Assembly (NCBI RefSeq): GCF_001445655.1
Contig: NZ_LNBE01000003.1
Span: 558,001 to 622,000 of the forward strand
DNA length: 64,000 bases
Source of the DNA: Streptomyces roseifaciens
Lineage (GTDB): Bacteria; Actinomycetota; Actinomycetes; Streptomycetales; Streptomycetaceae
Reading direction: 5' to 3'
This document shows positions 41,540-50,441 of this stretch, piece after piece. Positions within the stretch are counted from its first letter, which is position 1. The number at the start of each line of letters is the position of its first letter. The translations under genes were made by a program, and so were the position numbers. The notes beneath the pieces were generated by a model, which was not told the origin of the DNA, searched no databases, and worked only from the letters and a program-made list of their open reading frames with translations.

Positions 41540-43402
41540 TTACCCGCGGTACAGCGCGTCGACCTCGCGTGCGTACGCCGCCTCGATCGCCTTCCGTCTG
41601 AGCTTGAGCGACGGGGTCAGCAGGCCGTCCTCCTCGGTGAACCGGGCGCTGAGGATCCGGAAGGTCCGGATGGACTCGGCCTGCGAGACGAGCGTGTTCG
41701 CGGCCACCACGGCCCGCCGGATCTCGGCCTCCAGGTCCGCGTCGCGCAGCAGCCCGCCGGGCCCCGCCGGCTCCTTGCCGTGCAGGTGCAGCCAGTGCGC
41801 GACCGCCTCCTCGTCCAGCGTCACCAGGGCGGCCACGTACGGGCGGTCGTTGCCCACGACGACGCAGTGGGCGACGAGCGGGTGGGCCCGTACGCGCTCC
41901 TCCAGGGCCACCGGCGACAGGCTCTTGCCGCCCGACGTCACCAGGATCTCCTTCTTCCGCCCGGTGATGGTCAGATAGCCGTCCCCGTCCAGCCGCCCCA
42001 CGTCGCCCGTCGCGAACCAGCCCTGCTGCAGCACCGCGCCCGTCGCCTTCGCGTCGCCCAGGTAGCCCGCGAAGACCTGGCCGCCGCGCAGCCAGATCTC
42101 GCCGTCCCCGGCGATCCGTACGGTGGTGCCGGGGACCGGCCGCCCGACCGTGCCGAAGCGGGGCCGCTCGGGCGGGTTGGCGGTCGCGGCCCCGGTCGTC
42201 TCCGTCAGCCCGTACCCCTCCAGCACGGTCACGCCCGCGCCCGCGAAGAACAGCCCCAGCCTCCGGTCCATCGCCGAGCCGCCCGACATGGCGTGCCGCA
42301 CCCGCCCGCCCAGCGCCTCCCGCACCTTGGCGTAGACGAGCCGGTCGAAGACCTGGTGCTGGATCCGCAGCGCGGCCCCGGGCCCCGCGCCGGTGCCGAA
42401 CGCCCGGTGCTCCAGCGCCTCCGCGTACCGCACCGCCACGTCGACGGCCCGCTCGAACGGCGCGGCCCGGCCCTCGGCCTCCGCCGCGCGCCGGGCCAGC
42501 GCGAAGATCTTCTCCAGGACGTAGGGGACCGCGAGGACGAACGTCGGCCGGAAGGCCCGCAGGTCCGGCAGCAGCGCGGCGGCGGTCAGCTGCGGCTGGT
42601 GGCCGAGCTTGACCCGCCCGCGCACCGCCGCGACCTGCACCATCCGCCCGAACACATGGGCCAGCGGCAGGAACAGCAGCGTCGCCGCCTCGTCGCCCGG
42701 GCGGGAGCGGAAGACCTGCTCGTAGCGCCTGACGACGTTGTCGGCCTCGGCCATGAAGTTGGCGTGGGTCAGCACGCAGCCCTTGGGGCGGCCCGTGGTG
42801 CCGGAGGTGTAGACGACGGTGGCCGGCGTCGCCGGGGTGAGCGCCATCCGGTGCCGATCCACCACGTCGTCGCCGATCCGGGCCCCGGCGGCGCTCAGCG
42901 TCTCGACGGCCCCCGCGTCCATCTGCCACAGGCGGCTCAGCCCCGGCAGCCGGTCGACGACCGAGCCGATCGTCATCGCGTGGTCCCCGTGCTCGACGAC
43001 GCAGGCCGTCACGCCCGCGTCGTGCAGGATCCAGCTGACCTGTTCGGGGGAGGCGGTCGGGTAGAGCGGCACGGGCTGGGCGCCGATCGACCACAGCGCG
43101 AAGTCGAAGAGCGTCCACTCGTAGCGCGTACGGGACATGACGGCGACGCGGTCGCCGAACCGCACGCCCTCGGCGAGCAGCCCCTTGGCCAGCGCCAGCA
43201 CTTCGTCCCGGAACGCGGCCGCCGTCACGTCCCGCCAGCGGCCGTCCGGCCCCTTGCGGCCGAACGCCGCCTGCCCGGGATCCTGCGCGGCCCGGTCGAA
43301 CACGACGTCCGCCAGGCCTCCGACGGGGGGCGCCGTCACCAGGGGCGGCACGGTGAACTCGTGCAACGGGCAGCTCTCGCGCAACGGGCAGCTCCTTGTC
43401 AT
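41540..43402 (-). CDS. Long-chain acyl-CoA synthetase (FadD15-like)
   Basis: A 620-aa AMP-forming fatty acid-CoA ligase with VVYTSGTTGRPKGCVLTH, LEGYGLTETTGA, GWFATGDVGRLD and the hinge TGRKKEILVTSGGKSLSP; it ends with TPSLKLRRKAIE containing the catalytic Lys. It activates free fatty acids in two steps (acyl-AMP, acyl-CoA). The start is uncertain: ATG 43402, or a TTG at 43384 that has AAGGAG at ideal spacing. An 18-bp unit is duplicated in tandem at 43358-43393 within the N-terminal codons. Confidence 0.92.
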   Translation of the reverse strand: MTRSCPLRESCPLHEFTVPPLVTAPPVGGLADVVFDRAAQDPGQAAFGRKGPDGRWRDVTAAAFRDEVLALAKGLLAEGVRFGDRVAVMSRTRYEWTLFDFALWSIGAQPVPLYPTASPEQVSWILHDAGVTACVVEHGDHAMTIGSVVDRLPGLSRLWQMDAGAVETLSAAGARIGDDVVDRHRMALTPATPATVVYTSGTTGRPKGCVLTHANFMAEADNVVRRYEQVFRSRPGDEAATLLFLPLAHVFGRMVQVAAVRGRVKLGHQPQLTAAALLPDLRAFRPTFVLAVPYVLEKIFALARRAAEAEGRAAPFERAVDVAVRYAEALEHRAFGTGAGPGAALRIQHQVFDRLVYAKVREALGGRVRHAMSGGSAMDRRLGLFFAGAGVTVLEGYGLTETTGAATANPPERPRFGTVGRPVPGTTVRIAGDGEIWLRGGQVFAGYLGDAKATGAVLQQGWFATGDVGRLDGDGYLTITGRKKEILVTSGGKSLSPVALEERVRAHPLVAHCVVVGNDRPYVAALVTLDEEAVAHWLHLHGKEPAGPGGLLRDADLEAEIRRAVVAANTLVSQAESIRTFRILSARFTEEDGLLTPSLKLRRKAIEAAYAREVDALYRG

Positions 43403-43464
43403 GCTCCGCACAGCGCGATGCCCCTACCCGGCCCTCCGGTCCCTCAACCGCCCCGCGAGGGTAA

Positions 43465-44667
43465 TCAGCGGGGGCTCAGCCGGTACTCGACGCTGCTCGT
43501 CGCTCCACGGCTGCGCACGAAGGGGTCGACCCGCCCCGCCTGCTCCGCGGACGGCCCTTTCTCTTTCCGGTCGCCATAGACGAACGTGGTTCTCAGGTAG
43601 GGCACGCCATGTGCGGGAAACGTGAAGTAGGTACGGGCGTTGGGTTTGTCGCCGAGCACCAGGCGGAGCCAGCTCTGGACGGGGAGCGGTGTCGAATAGC
43701 ACACCTTCCTGGGGCCCGGGTCCGGGTGACAGCGTGTGAATTCTCCCAGGTCGGTGGTGTGCGTGAGCAGGGAGAGGTGAACGGTCAGCCGCAGTTTCTC
43801 CTGTGCGTCGTTCCCGGCGTCGAACGCGAAGGACGTCACCAGTTTCTGCCCGGGAGTCAGGTGGCCGCCGGGCCTGATCAGGCGGCCGACCTTCAGCAGG
43901 CCCCGGTAGTCGCCCGGCTCCTGCCAGGCCACCTTCCAGGGTTTCTTCAGCGCCGACCTCACGACGTCCGGCTTCAATGTGGCGCCCGTTCCTCCCGAGC
44001 CGTGTCCGGTGACCGTGTAGAGGGCTCCGAACACGTCGACCGTGGCGGTGCCGATGTTGTCCAGCGTGACGGTCCCGCGCATGCGGGTCCCACCGCCGTC
44101 GCGTCCCACCTGCTCGAGTCCGGCCAGCACATTGACGCGTGGGAGCTCGTGGACCGGCTTGTGGAAAGTGAGGTACCAGAACTGGAACACGCCGAAGAAG
44201 GGAAGGAGGGCGATGACCACCTTCCAGGGCCGGTTCAGGGCCACCTCGGTGTGTGTGAGGAAGGCATTTCCCAGCACGAACAGCGCCGCCGCCAGGAGCA
44301 ATGCGGCGATCACCAGCACCACGATGTCGCCGGCGTTGTGCGCAAGGCTGGGGATTTCGATCGCGAAAGGGACGATCAGGATGGGGACGGCGGATGCCTG
44401 TCCGGCGATGACGCTCGGGAATTCCCAGGGCCTGCGGCGCGGTCCCGGGCGACGATGCCATTGTCCGGCTTCCCGGTGGGTGTCCAGGAAGGCGCGCCCA
44501 TTGACTGCCGCCACTGCGAGCCGCAGGACGCATGTGATCACCACCGGTGCGGAGGCGTCGACGAGTCCGGACGGAATCGTCTGCAGCGCGATGTCGAGCA
44601 GCCCCGTTGCTGCGAAAGCAATCGCATCGAACAGGAAAACCCAACGAAGCCACATCAGGATCGTCAT
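43465..44667 (-). CDS. Multi-pass membrane protein of unknown function
   Basis: A 400-aa protein with about four hydrophobic segments in the first 165 residues (near 5-30, 38-58, 90-135, 148-165). A soluble C-terminal domain of about 230 residues (GTVTLDNIGTATVDVFGALYTVTG ... TFPAHGVPYLRTTFVYGDRKEKG) is probably extracytoplasmic and beta-rich. The DNA is less GC-rich than its neighbours. No family recognised. ATG 44667. It lies between the acyl-CoA synthetase and the LysR gene on the same strand. Confidence 0.75.
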   Translation of the reverse strand: MTILMWLRWVFLFDAIAFAATGLLDIALQTIPSGLVDASAPVVITCVLRLAVAAVNGRAFLDTHREAGQWHRRPGPRRRPWEFPSVIAGQASAVPILIVPFAIEIPSLAHNAGDIVVLVIAALLLAAALFVLGNAFLTHTEVALNRPWKVVIALLPFFGVFQFWYLTFHKPVHELPRVNVLAGLEQVGRDGGGTRMRGTVTLDNIGTATVDVFGALYTVTGHGSGGTGATLKPDVVRSALKKPWKVAWQEPGDYRGLLKVGRLIRPGGHLTPGQKLVTSFAFDAGNDAQEKLRLTVHLSLLTHTTDLGEFTRCHPDPGPRKVCYSTPLPVQSWLRLVLGDKPNARTYFTFPAHGVPYLRTTFVYGDRKEKGPSAEQAGRVDPFVRSRGATSSVEYRLSPR

Positions 44668-44718
44668 GCGGACACGCTAGGTCAGTCCCGCGATCGCCCT
44701 CGGAAGGCGCACTTGGGC

Positions 44719-44800
44719 CCCGCTCGGCCTGCAGCTCCTGCTCGGCCTGTAGCTCCCGCTGCCTTTGCAGCTCCCGCTGCCTTTGCGGCTCCCGCTACGT
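44719..44800. repeat. 18-bp tandem repeat spanning the LysR stop codon
   Basis: Read on the minus strand, beginning at the LysR stop (TAG, 44795-44797), about four 18-bp units follow one another: variants of AGGCAGCGGGAGCTGCAA. The two central units differ by only two or three bases; the outer ones drift to GCCGAGCAGGAGCTGCAG. There are no spacers. This is the minus-strand counterpart of the stop-linked arrays at 5222, 23361 and 50897. Confidence 0.75.
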
Positions 44801-45658
44801 CTGCAGCCGGTCGCCCGCCGCGAGGACGGCCTGGGCCAGTGCCTCCGCGGGCTGTCTCGCCGCGCTGTCCGGCGCGGCGCCGTGCAGCAGCACCACGTCG
44901 ACCCCGCCCAGCTCGGGCAGGCCGGGCCCGGACGGGAGGTGCACCAGCCCGGGAGGGATCATGCCCAGGGTGTGCGCCATGACGCCGAGGCCGGCGCGGG
45001 CCGCGGCCACCAGGCCGTTGAGGCTGCCGCTCGTGCAGACCACCCGCCAGGCCCGGCCGCTGCGCTCCAGCACCTCCAGGGCGCGCGCCCGGGTCACCGC
45101 GGGCGGCGGGAAGGCGATCAGGGGCAGCGGCCGGTGGGGGTCCAGGCGCAGCCGTTCGCCGCCGATCCACACCAGCCTGTCGCGCCACACGAGCCTGCCG
45201 TGGGGTTCGTCGGGGTGGCGCTTGGCGAGCACCAGGTCCAGCCGTCCGGCCGCCAGCCGCCGCTGCAGCGTCTCCGACAGGTCGACGGTCAGCTCCAGGT
45301 CCACTTCCGGGTGCTCGCGCCGGAACCCCTCCAGGACCTCGGGCAGCCGCGTCAGCACGAAGTCCTCCGACGCCCCGAACCGCAGCCGCCCGCGCAGCCG
45401 GGTGCCCGCGAACCAGTGCGCGGCGCGCTCGTTCGCCTCCAGGATCGTGCGGGCGAAGCCCAGCATGGCCTCGCCGTCCTCGGTCAGCCGCACGCTGTGC
45501 GTGTCGCGGGTGAACAGCTGCCGCCCGGCCGCCGCCTCCAGCTTGCGGACCTGCTGGCTCACGGTCGACTGCCGGACGCCCAGGCGGACGGCGGCCTGGG
45601 TGAAGCTCAGCGTCTGCGCGACGGCCAGGAACGTACGGAGCTGCACGGGCTCGAACAC
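44795..45658 (-). CDS. LysR family transcriptional regulator
   Basis: A 287-aa LTTR. The N-terminal winged helix-turn-helix (LRTFLAVAQTLSFTQAAVRLGVRQSTVSQQVRKLE, residues 7-41) is canonical. The effector domain (90-287) has RLRFGASEDFVLTRLPEVL and GVDVVLLHG. GTG 45658. It is transcribed divergently from a BASS-family transporter across 95 bp containing a T-N11-A dyad, the classic LysR arrangement, so it probably controls that transporter and itself. Confidence 0.92.
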   Translation of the reverse strand: MFEPVQLRTFLAVAQTLSFTQAAVRLGVRQSTVSQQVRKLEAAAGRQLFTRDTHSVRLTEDGEAMLGFARTILEANERAAHWFAGTRLRGRLRFGASEDFVLTRLPEVLEGFRREHPEVDLELTVDLSETLQRRLAAGRLDLVLAKRHPDEPHGRLVWRDRLVWIGGERLRLDPHRPLPLIAFPPPAVTRARALEVLERSGRAWRVVCTSGSLNGLVAAARAGLGVMAHTLGMIPPGLVHLPSGPGLPELGGVDVVLLHGAAPDSAARQPAEALAQAVLAAGDRLQT

Positions 45659-45676
45659 ACGACGAGCCTAGCGCCG

Positions 45677-45695
45677 CTCATCGCGTTTCGTGATG
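45677..45695. promoter_or_regulatory. LysR-type operator dyad (T-N11-A)
   Basis: TCATCGCG-TTT-CGTGATGA is a 19-bp near-perfect dyad (one mismatch) in the 95-bp divergent region between the LysR gene and the transporter; it contains T-N11-A. It begins 19 bp from the LysR start codon. Binding by the adjacent LysR protein is inferred. Confidence 0.6.
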
Positions 45696-45753
45696 ACAGT
45701 CAGAGCGGCGAGCGGGCTTCCGGATAGCCGCGGGGGACGGCAGGCTGGGGTCC

Positions 45754-46755
45754 ATGCCGCGCATTCGCATACGCGTTCCCATCGACCCTTATGTAGCGGC
45801 CCTCCTGGGCACCGTGGCCCTCGCCGCCCTCCTGCCCGCCCGGGGCCAGGCGGCGACCGTCGCGGGCGGCGCCTCCACCGGCGCCGTGGCGCTGCTGTTC
45901 TTCCTCTACGGCGCCCGCCTCTCCACCCGCGAGGCGATGGACGGCCTGCGCCACTGGCGGCTGCACCTGACCGTCCTCGGCTGCACCTTCGTGCTCTTCC
46001 CGCTCCTCGGCCTCGCCACCCGCGGCCTGGTCCCCGTCGTCGTGACCCCCCAGCTGTACTCCGGGCTGCTGTTCCTGTGCCTGGTGCCCTCGACCATCCA
46101 GTCCTCGATCGCCTTCACGTCCATCGCGCGCGGCAACGTGGCGGCGGCGGTGTGCGCCGGATCGTTCTCCAGCATCGTCGGCATCGCCCTCACCCCGCTG
46201 CTCGCCGCCCTCCTCCTCGGCAACAGCGGCGGCGGCTTCTCCTCCCGCTCGCTGCTGTCGATCGTGCTGCAGCTCCTCGTGCCCTTCCTCGCGGGCCAGC
46301 TGCTGCGCCGCCGGGTGGGCGGCTTCCTCACCCGGCACAAGAAGGTGCTCGGCTACGTGGACCGCGGCTCGATCCTCCTGGTCGTCTACACGGCGTTCAG
46401 CGCGGGCATGGTCCGCGGCATCTGGCACGAGGTCACCCCGCTGCGGCTGCTGGCCCTCATGGGGGTGGAGGCCGCCCTGCTGGGCTTCATGCTGACGGTC
46501 ACCACGTACGGCTCGCGGTGGCTCGGCTTCAGCCGCGAGGACGGGCTGGCCATCGTCTTCTGCGGCTCGAAGAAGAGCCTGGCGGCGGGCCTGCCGATGG
46601 CGGGCGTGCTGTTCGGGGCCCAGGCGAGCCTGGCCGTGCTGCCGCTGATGCTCTTCCACCAGATGCAGCTGATGGTGGGGGCGGTCCTGGCGAAGAGGTA
46701 CGGGCGCGGGGCGGTGCAGGAGCCTGCGGCTGTGCGGGCGCCGGCGCGGGCTTGA
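45754..46755 (+). CDS. Bile acid:sodium symporter (BASS) family transporter
   Basis: A 333-aa membrane protein with about ten hydrophobic helices. It has FLYGARLSTREAMDGLRHW and CLVPSTIQSSIAFTSIARGNVAAAVCAG, which match the sodium-binding crossing region of the YocS/SBF-like (BASS, PF13593-type) group. It exports or imports organic anions with sodium. Divergent from a LysR regulator. The stop codon opens into a long degenerate repeat region. Confidence 0.9.
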   Translation: MPRIRIRVPIDPYVAALLGTVALAALLPARGQAATVAGGASTGAVALLFFLYGARLSTREAMDGLRHWRLHLTVLGCTFVLFPLLGLATRGLVPVVVTPQLYSGLLFLCLVPSTIQSSIAFTSIARGNVAAAVCAGSFSSIVGIALTPLLAALLLGNSGGGFSSRSLLSIVLQLLVPFLAGQLLRRRVGGFLTRHKKVLGYVDRGSILLVVYTAFSAGMVRGIWHEVTPLRLLALMGVEAALLGFMLTVTTYGSRWLGFSREDGLAIVFCGSKKSLAAGLPMAGVLFGAQASLAVLPLMLFHQMQLMVGAVLAKRYGRGAVQEPAAVRAPARA

Positions 46756-47075
46756 TGCCTGCGGCTGTTGTCTGAGCCTGGTGCCTGCGGCTGGTGCCTG
46801 TGCCTGGTGCCTGTGCCTGGTGCCTGGGTCTGGCGCCCGGGCCTGTCGCCCCGACCGCGGTCGGCGGGGCCTGGAAGGCGACCGGCGGGGACGGGGCCGC
46901 GACGGGCGGGGTGTGCAGCAACAGGCGGGGCTGTACAGCGACAAGCCGGCCCGGATTGCGGCAGGCGGGGCGGGACAAGCCGGCCCGGGCTGCAACAGGC
47001 GGGGCCGGACAGCAACAAGTCGGCCCGGACTGCGGCAGGCGGGGCCCGGGCCGCGGCAGGCCGGCGCCCCCGGGC
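46756..47075. repeat. Degenerate repeats between convergent genes
   Basis: This 320-bp gap has no gene. It begins with TGCCTGTGCCTGG-like 12-bp repeats (46756-46835). It then carries about three and a half copies of a 34-42-bp unit (46913-47065) built from GCAACAGGCGGGGC and ACAAGCCGGCCCGGACT; for example GACAAGCCGGCCCGG occurs at 46940-46954 and again at 46976-46990. The repeats start at the transporter stop codon and end at the sialidase stop codon. Confidence 0.75.
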
Positions 47076-49280
47076 TCAGCCGACGCGGTCCAGGGGCAGC
47101 CACAGCACGACGTCGCGCGGGGACCCCGGCCGCCGCCCCGGCCCTGTCCCTGACCCCGCTCCCGGCCCCGGCCTCCCGCCCCCGCGCAGTCGCGCGACTT
47201 CACGGTCCGTCAGCGCCCGCCCGTACACCCGGACGTCGTCCAGCTCCCCCGTCAGGTGCTCCCGGCCGTCCGGGCGCTGCCCCAGGTGCACCCCGAACGT
47301 CGAGTTGCGGCTCACCGCCCCCGGCACGCCGGCCGCAGTCGCCGCCGCCCCGTCCACGGTGAGGACGATCCGCCCCCCGCCGCGTCGCAGCACCGCCTGG
47401 TGCCACAGCCCGTCCCCGTACGCGCCGGCGGACCGTACGACGACCGTCCGGGCGGGCCCCGCCCCGGCGACCGCCGTCACCTGCCCGGTGACTCGCCCCC
47501 CGGGCGCGAGCCGGAGCGCCACCTGGGGCGCCCCGCCCATCCCGCCCATCCACAGCAGCGGCTGCTCACCCCGCGCGGCCGCGGCCGCTGACCGGGACCG
47601 GAACCACAGGGCGGCCGTGAAGTCCCGTTCGCCCAGCGGCAGGGAGGGCCGGTAGGGCAGCCGCACGGCGTCGTCCACGCCGTCGAAGGCGAGAGCGCCG
47701 TCGCGGGCGAGGCCGCCGCCGGAGCGCCCGGCGACCGGGCGCGGGCCTCCCAGGACGAGCGCGCCCCGCGCTCCCGGCGCCCGGTCCGGCGTCACGGGTG
47801 AGGGCGCGGGGCGGGGCCCCAGCCACTCCTCCGTGAAGCGGGCGAACCGGATCTCGTCGCGCGCGTCGCGCTTGCCCGCCTCGTAGAGCAGGCCGGTCGT
47901 GACGCCGCCGGCGTCTGCAGGGCCGGCGTCCGCAGAGCCGGCGTCCGCACCGCCGTCGGCCGCGGCCCGTTCGGCGGCTGACCTCTCGGTGCCGGACCTC
48001 TCGGTGCCGGAGCCCTCTGCGTCGGAGCTCTCGGCGCCAGGCTCTTCGGAGGCTCCCTCGACGACGGCCATGTCGGAGTAGCCCGCCCAGTCGGCCGTGA
48101 CGAGCCTGCCGTGCTCCACGCCCTCCCAGGTGCGCCCCTCGTCGTAGGAGGAGCGGATCGTCATCGAGCGCCGCCGGTCGGGGTCGGCGGGCGAGGCGAA
48201 GAGCCAGCGCCCGGGGCGCGGCACGGCCACCGACCCCTGCACCATGGGCGTGTAGAGGTCCGGGACCGCCCGGAAGGGGCCGTCGAACCCCGTGCCCCCG
48301 TCCGGACTGACGGCGAAGTCGCGGTTGCCGAGCTCGGTCCCGTCCTGCTCGCGCCCGCCCGCGTACACCGAGCCGTCGGCCCGCTCGGCGAGCGTCAGCT
48401 CGGACGGCTTCTGCCCGTACGTGCCCTCCGGGGTGATCTCGTGGGTGTCCACCGCCCCCAGCCGCCAGTGCACGCCCCCGTCGTCGCTGAGGGCGAGCGC
48501 CGCGTGGTTGGCGCGGACGCGGGTGCCGTCGTGGCTCTCGGCGTTGAGCCCGACGACCAGGCGGCCGCGATGGGGCCCGCGGGTGAGCCGGAGGCCGTGC
48601 CCGGGGCCGGTGGCGTACCAGGAGTTCCAGCCGGGCGGCCGCAGGTCACGGGCGACGTCCTGCGGCGCGGACCAGTGCGCGCCGTCGTCGTCGCTGTACT
48701 GCAGGTGGGGGATGCGGTCGCAGGGCACGTCGCAGTTGCCGCCGCCGGGGCGGCCCTTGTTGTACGTGGTGAGGAGCGTGATCCGGCTGCTGTGCGCGTC
48801 GACGACGGGGGCGGGGTTGCCGTGGGTGTCGCCGCGGCCCTCGTCCACCACCTGCAGCGGACTCCACGTGCGGCCGCCGTCGGCCGAGCGCTTGACGACG
48901 ACGTCGATGTCGGTGGCGTCGCTGCAGTCGCCCTTCCTGCCCTCGGCGAAGGCGAGGACGGTGCCGCGGGCGGTGGTGGCCAGCGCCGGGATGCGGAAGC
49001 AGGCGTAGACGCCGTCGTCGGCCTCCTGGCCGGCCTTGAACAGGACCTGCTCCTCGAACGCGGCGGGCGAGGCGCCTGTGAACCCGGCGGACGGGGTGCC
49101 CGTCGCACGGGCCTGCTGCGCCGCGACGGGCGGCAGGAGGAGGAACGAGCCCGCCAGCGCGGCGGCGACGATCGTGTCCCTGACGGGGTGCCGGGGAACG
49201 ACCTTGACGGGGCGTTGGAGAACGGCCCTGACGGGGCGTCGGGGGACGGCGGGACCAGTGCGGACGTGCGGCGGCGCCAT
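47076..49280 (-). CDS. Secreted sialidase (GH33) with LamG-like C-terminal domain
   Basis: A 734-aa exo-alpha-sialidase. After a signal peptide (hydrophobic core TIVAAALAGSFLLLPPVAAQ, about residues 36-55) comes the six-blade sialidase domain with the RIP motif in CFRIPALA and Asp boxes SADGGRTW, SDDDGAHW, SDDGGVHW and SYDEGRTW. The C-terminal about 200 residues (DGVDDAVRLPYRPSLPLGERDFTAALWF ... ELDDVRVYGRALTDREV) form a concanavalin/LamG-like module for glycan binding. Between blades lies a low-complexity insert of repeated SGTER and ADAG units encoded by 15-bp tandem repeats (47905-48050). ATG 49280 gives the best signal peptide. Confidence 0.92.
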   Translation of the reverse strand: MAPPHVRTGPAVPRRPVRAVLQRPVKVVPRHPVRDTIVAAALAGSFLLLPPVAAQQARATGTPSAGFTGASPAAFEEQVLFKAGQEADDGVYACFRIPALATTARGTVLAFAEGRKGDCSDATDIDVVVKRSADGGRTWSPLQVVDEGRGDTHGNPAPVVDAHSSRITLLTTYNKGRPGGGNCDVPCDRIPHLQYSDDDGAHWSAPQDVARDLRPPGWNSWYATGPGHGLRLTRGPHRGRLVVGLNAESHDGTRVRANHAALALSDDGGVHWRLGAVDTHEITPEGTYGQKPSELTLAERADGSVYAGGREQDGTELGNRDFAVSPDGGTGFDGPFRAVPDLYTPMVQGSVAVPRPGRWLFASPADPDRRRSMTIRSSYDEGRTWEGVEHGRLVTADWAGYSDMAVVEGASEEPGAESSDAEGSGTERSGTERSAAERAAADGGADAGSADAGPADAGGVTTGLLYEAGKRDARDEIRFARFTEEWLGPRPAPSPVTPDRAPGARGALVLGGPRPVAGRSGGGLARDGALAFDGVDDAVRLPYRPSLPLGERDFTAALWFRSRSAAAAARGEQPLLWMGGMGGAPQVALRLAPGGRVTGQVTAVAGAGPARTVVVRSAGAYGDGLWHQAVLRRGGGRIVLTVDGAAATAAGVPGAVSRNSTFGVHLGQRPDGREHLTGELDDVRVYGRALTDREVARLRGGGRPGPGAGSGTGPGRRPGSPRDVVLWLPLDRVG

Positions 49281-49346
49281 GAGGCCGAACGTAGGTGCCG
49301 TACGACTGTCACACAAGGCGGACTCGGCCGATGAGCCCATACGGGT

Positions 49347-50306
49347 TCACACCGGCCGCAGGACGACCTTGCCCAGGTTGACGCGCGCCTCGATGATCTC
49401 GTGCGCCTGCGCGGCGGCCTCCAGGGGCAGCTCGACGTGCACGCGCGGCCGCAGTCGGCCATTGGCGAACAGCTCCCACAACTCCTGCCGCCACTGCTCC
49501 ATCAGCTCCGGCCGGTGGCGGGCGATGAGCGCCATCTGGAAACCGATCGCGGACTTCGCGCCGACGAGCAGGTCGTACGCCTCGATCGTGCCGCCGCCCG
49601 AGCTGTACGCGACGAGCCGGCCGCCGGGCGCCAGGGCGGCGAGGGCGGGGGAGAGGAGCTCGCCGCCTACGGCGTCCAGGACGATGTCGACCGGACCGCC
49701 CGAGCGGTCGGCTTCCCTGGCGGCGAGGTCGTCGTACGTCACGACGTGGTCCGCGCCCAGCTCCCGCAGGAAGCCGGTCTTGGCCTCCGCCGCCGAGGCG
49801 CTGACCGCCGCCACGACCCGCCCGGCGCCGAGCTCCTTGGCGAGCTGTACGGCGAGGTGGCCCACGCCGCTCGCGGCGGCCGTCACCAGCACCGACTCGC
49901 CTGCGGCCGGGCGGGCCGCCGCGTAGGCGCCGCGGGCCACCAGGCCGCAGCGGACCAGCGCCACGGCGTCCGTGGCGCTCGCGCCGTCCGGCACCGGCGA
50001 GGCCATCGCGACGTTCAGCAGGGAGTGGTCGGCGTAAGCGTCGGCGAAGCACAGGCCTGTGACGCGGTCGCCGACCGCGAAGCCCGTGACGCCGGGGCCG
50101 GTCGCCACGACCTCCCCGGCGACCTCGCCGCCCAGGCTCGCGGGCAGCGGGAGGCCGCCGCCGCGCACCTTCCGCACGACCGGCAGGGTGACGCCGGCGG
50201 CCTCGGTGCGCAGCAGCAGTTCGCCGGCGCCGGGCCGGGGGACGTCGGTCTCCTCCAGCTGCAGGACCTCGGGGCCGCCGTTCTGGTGATAGCGGACACG
50301 GCGCAT
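49347..50306 (-). CDS. Zinc-binding-type alcohol dehydrogenase / quinone oxidoreductase
   Basis: A 319-aa medium-chain dehydrogenase beginning MRRVRYHQNGGPEVLQL, with LGGEVAGEVVATGPGV, the NADPH fold AAASGVGHLAVQLAKELGA and HEIIEARVNLGKVVLRPV at the end. It lacks the zinc-ligand cysteines of alcohol dehydrogenases, so it is a quinone oxidoreductase-like (QOR) enzyme. It is divergent from a MarR regulator across a cluster of GTTGGG-CCCAAC boxes and is its probable target. ATG 50306 has GGAGG 9 bp upstream. Confidence 0.92.
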   Translation of the reverse strand: MRRVRYHQNGGPEVLQLEETDVPRPGAGELLLRTEAAGVTLPVVRKVRGGGLPLPASLGGEVAGEVVATGPGVTGFAVGDRVTGLCFADAYADHSLLNVAMASPVPDGASATDAVALVRCGLVARGAYAAARPAAGESVLVTAAASGVGHLAVQLAKELGAGRVVAAVSASAAEAKTGFLRELGADHVVTYDDLAAREADRSGGPVDIVLDAVGGELLSPALAALAPGGRLVAYSSGGGTIEAYDLLVGAKSAIGFQMALIARHRPELMEQWRQELWELFANGRLRPRVHVELPLEAAAQAHEIIEARVNLGKVVLRPV

Positions 50307-50329
50307 GGGCACGCACCTCCACGGGTTTC

Positions 50330-50418
50330 GTTGGGTTCCCCAATGGGTTTCGTTGGGAGCCCCAACGGTAGACCGAAATTCGTGGGGGTGTCCAACGTTT
50401 TTTGTTGGGAGTGCCAAC
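50330..50418. promoter_or_regulatory. Cluster of MarR-type operators
   Basis: Three 15-bp palindromes lie in the divergent promoter region: GTTGGGTTCCCCAAT (50330-50344), GTTGGGAGCCCCAAC (50352-50366, one central position unpaired) and GTTGGGAGTGCCAAC (50404-50418); a half-site TCCAAC lies at 50391. Boxes 1 and 2 are 22 bp apart, about two helical turns, suggesting cooperative binding. Repression of both the QOR gene and the marR gene is inferred. Confidence 0.8.
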
Positions 50419-50441
50419 GGTTTCTTCGGTAGGGTCGCCCC

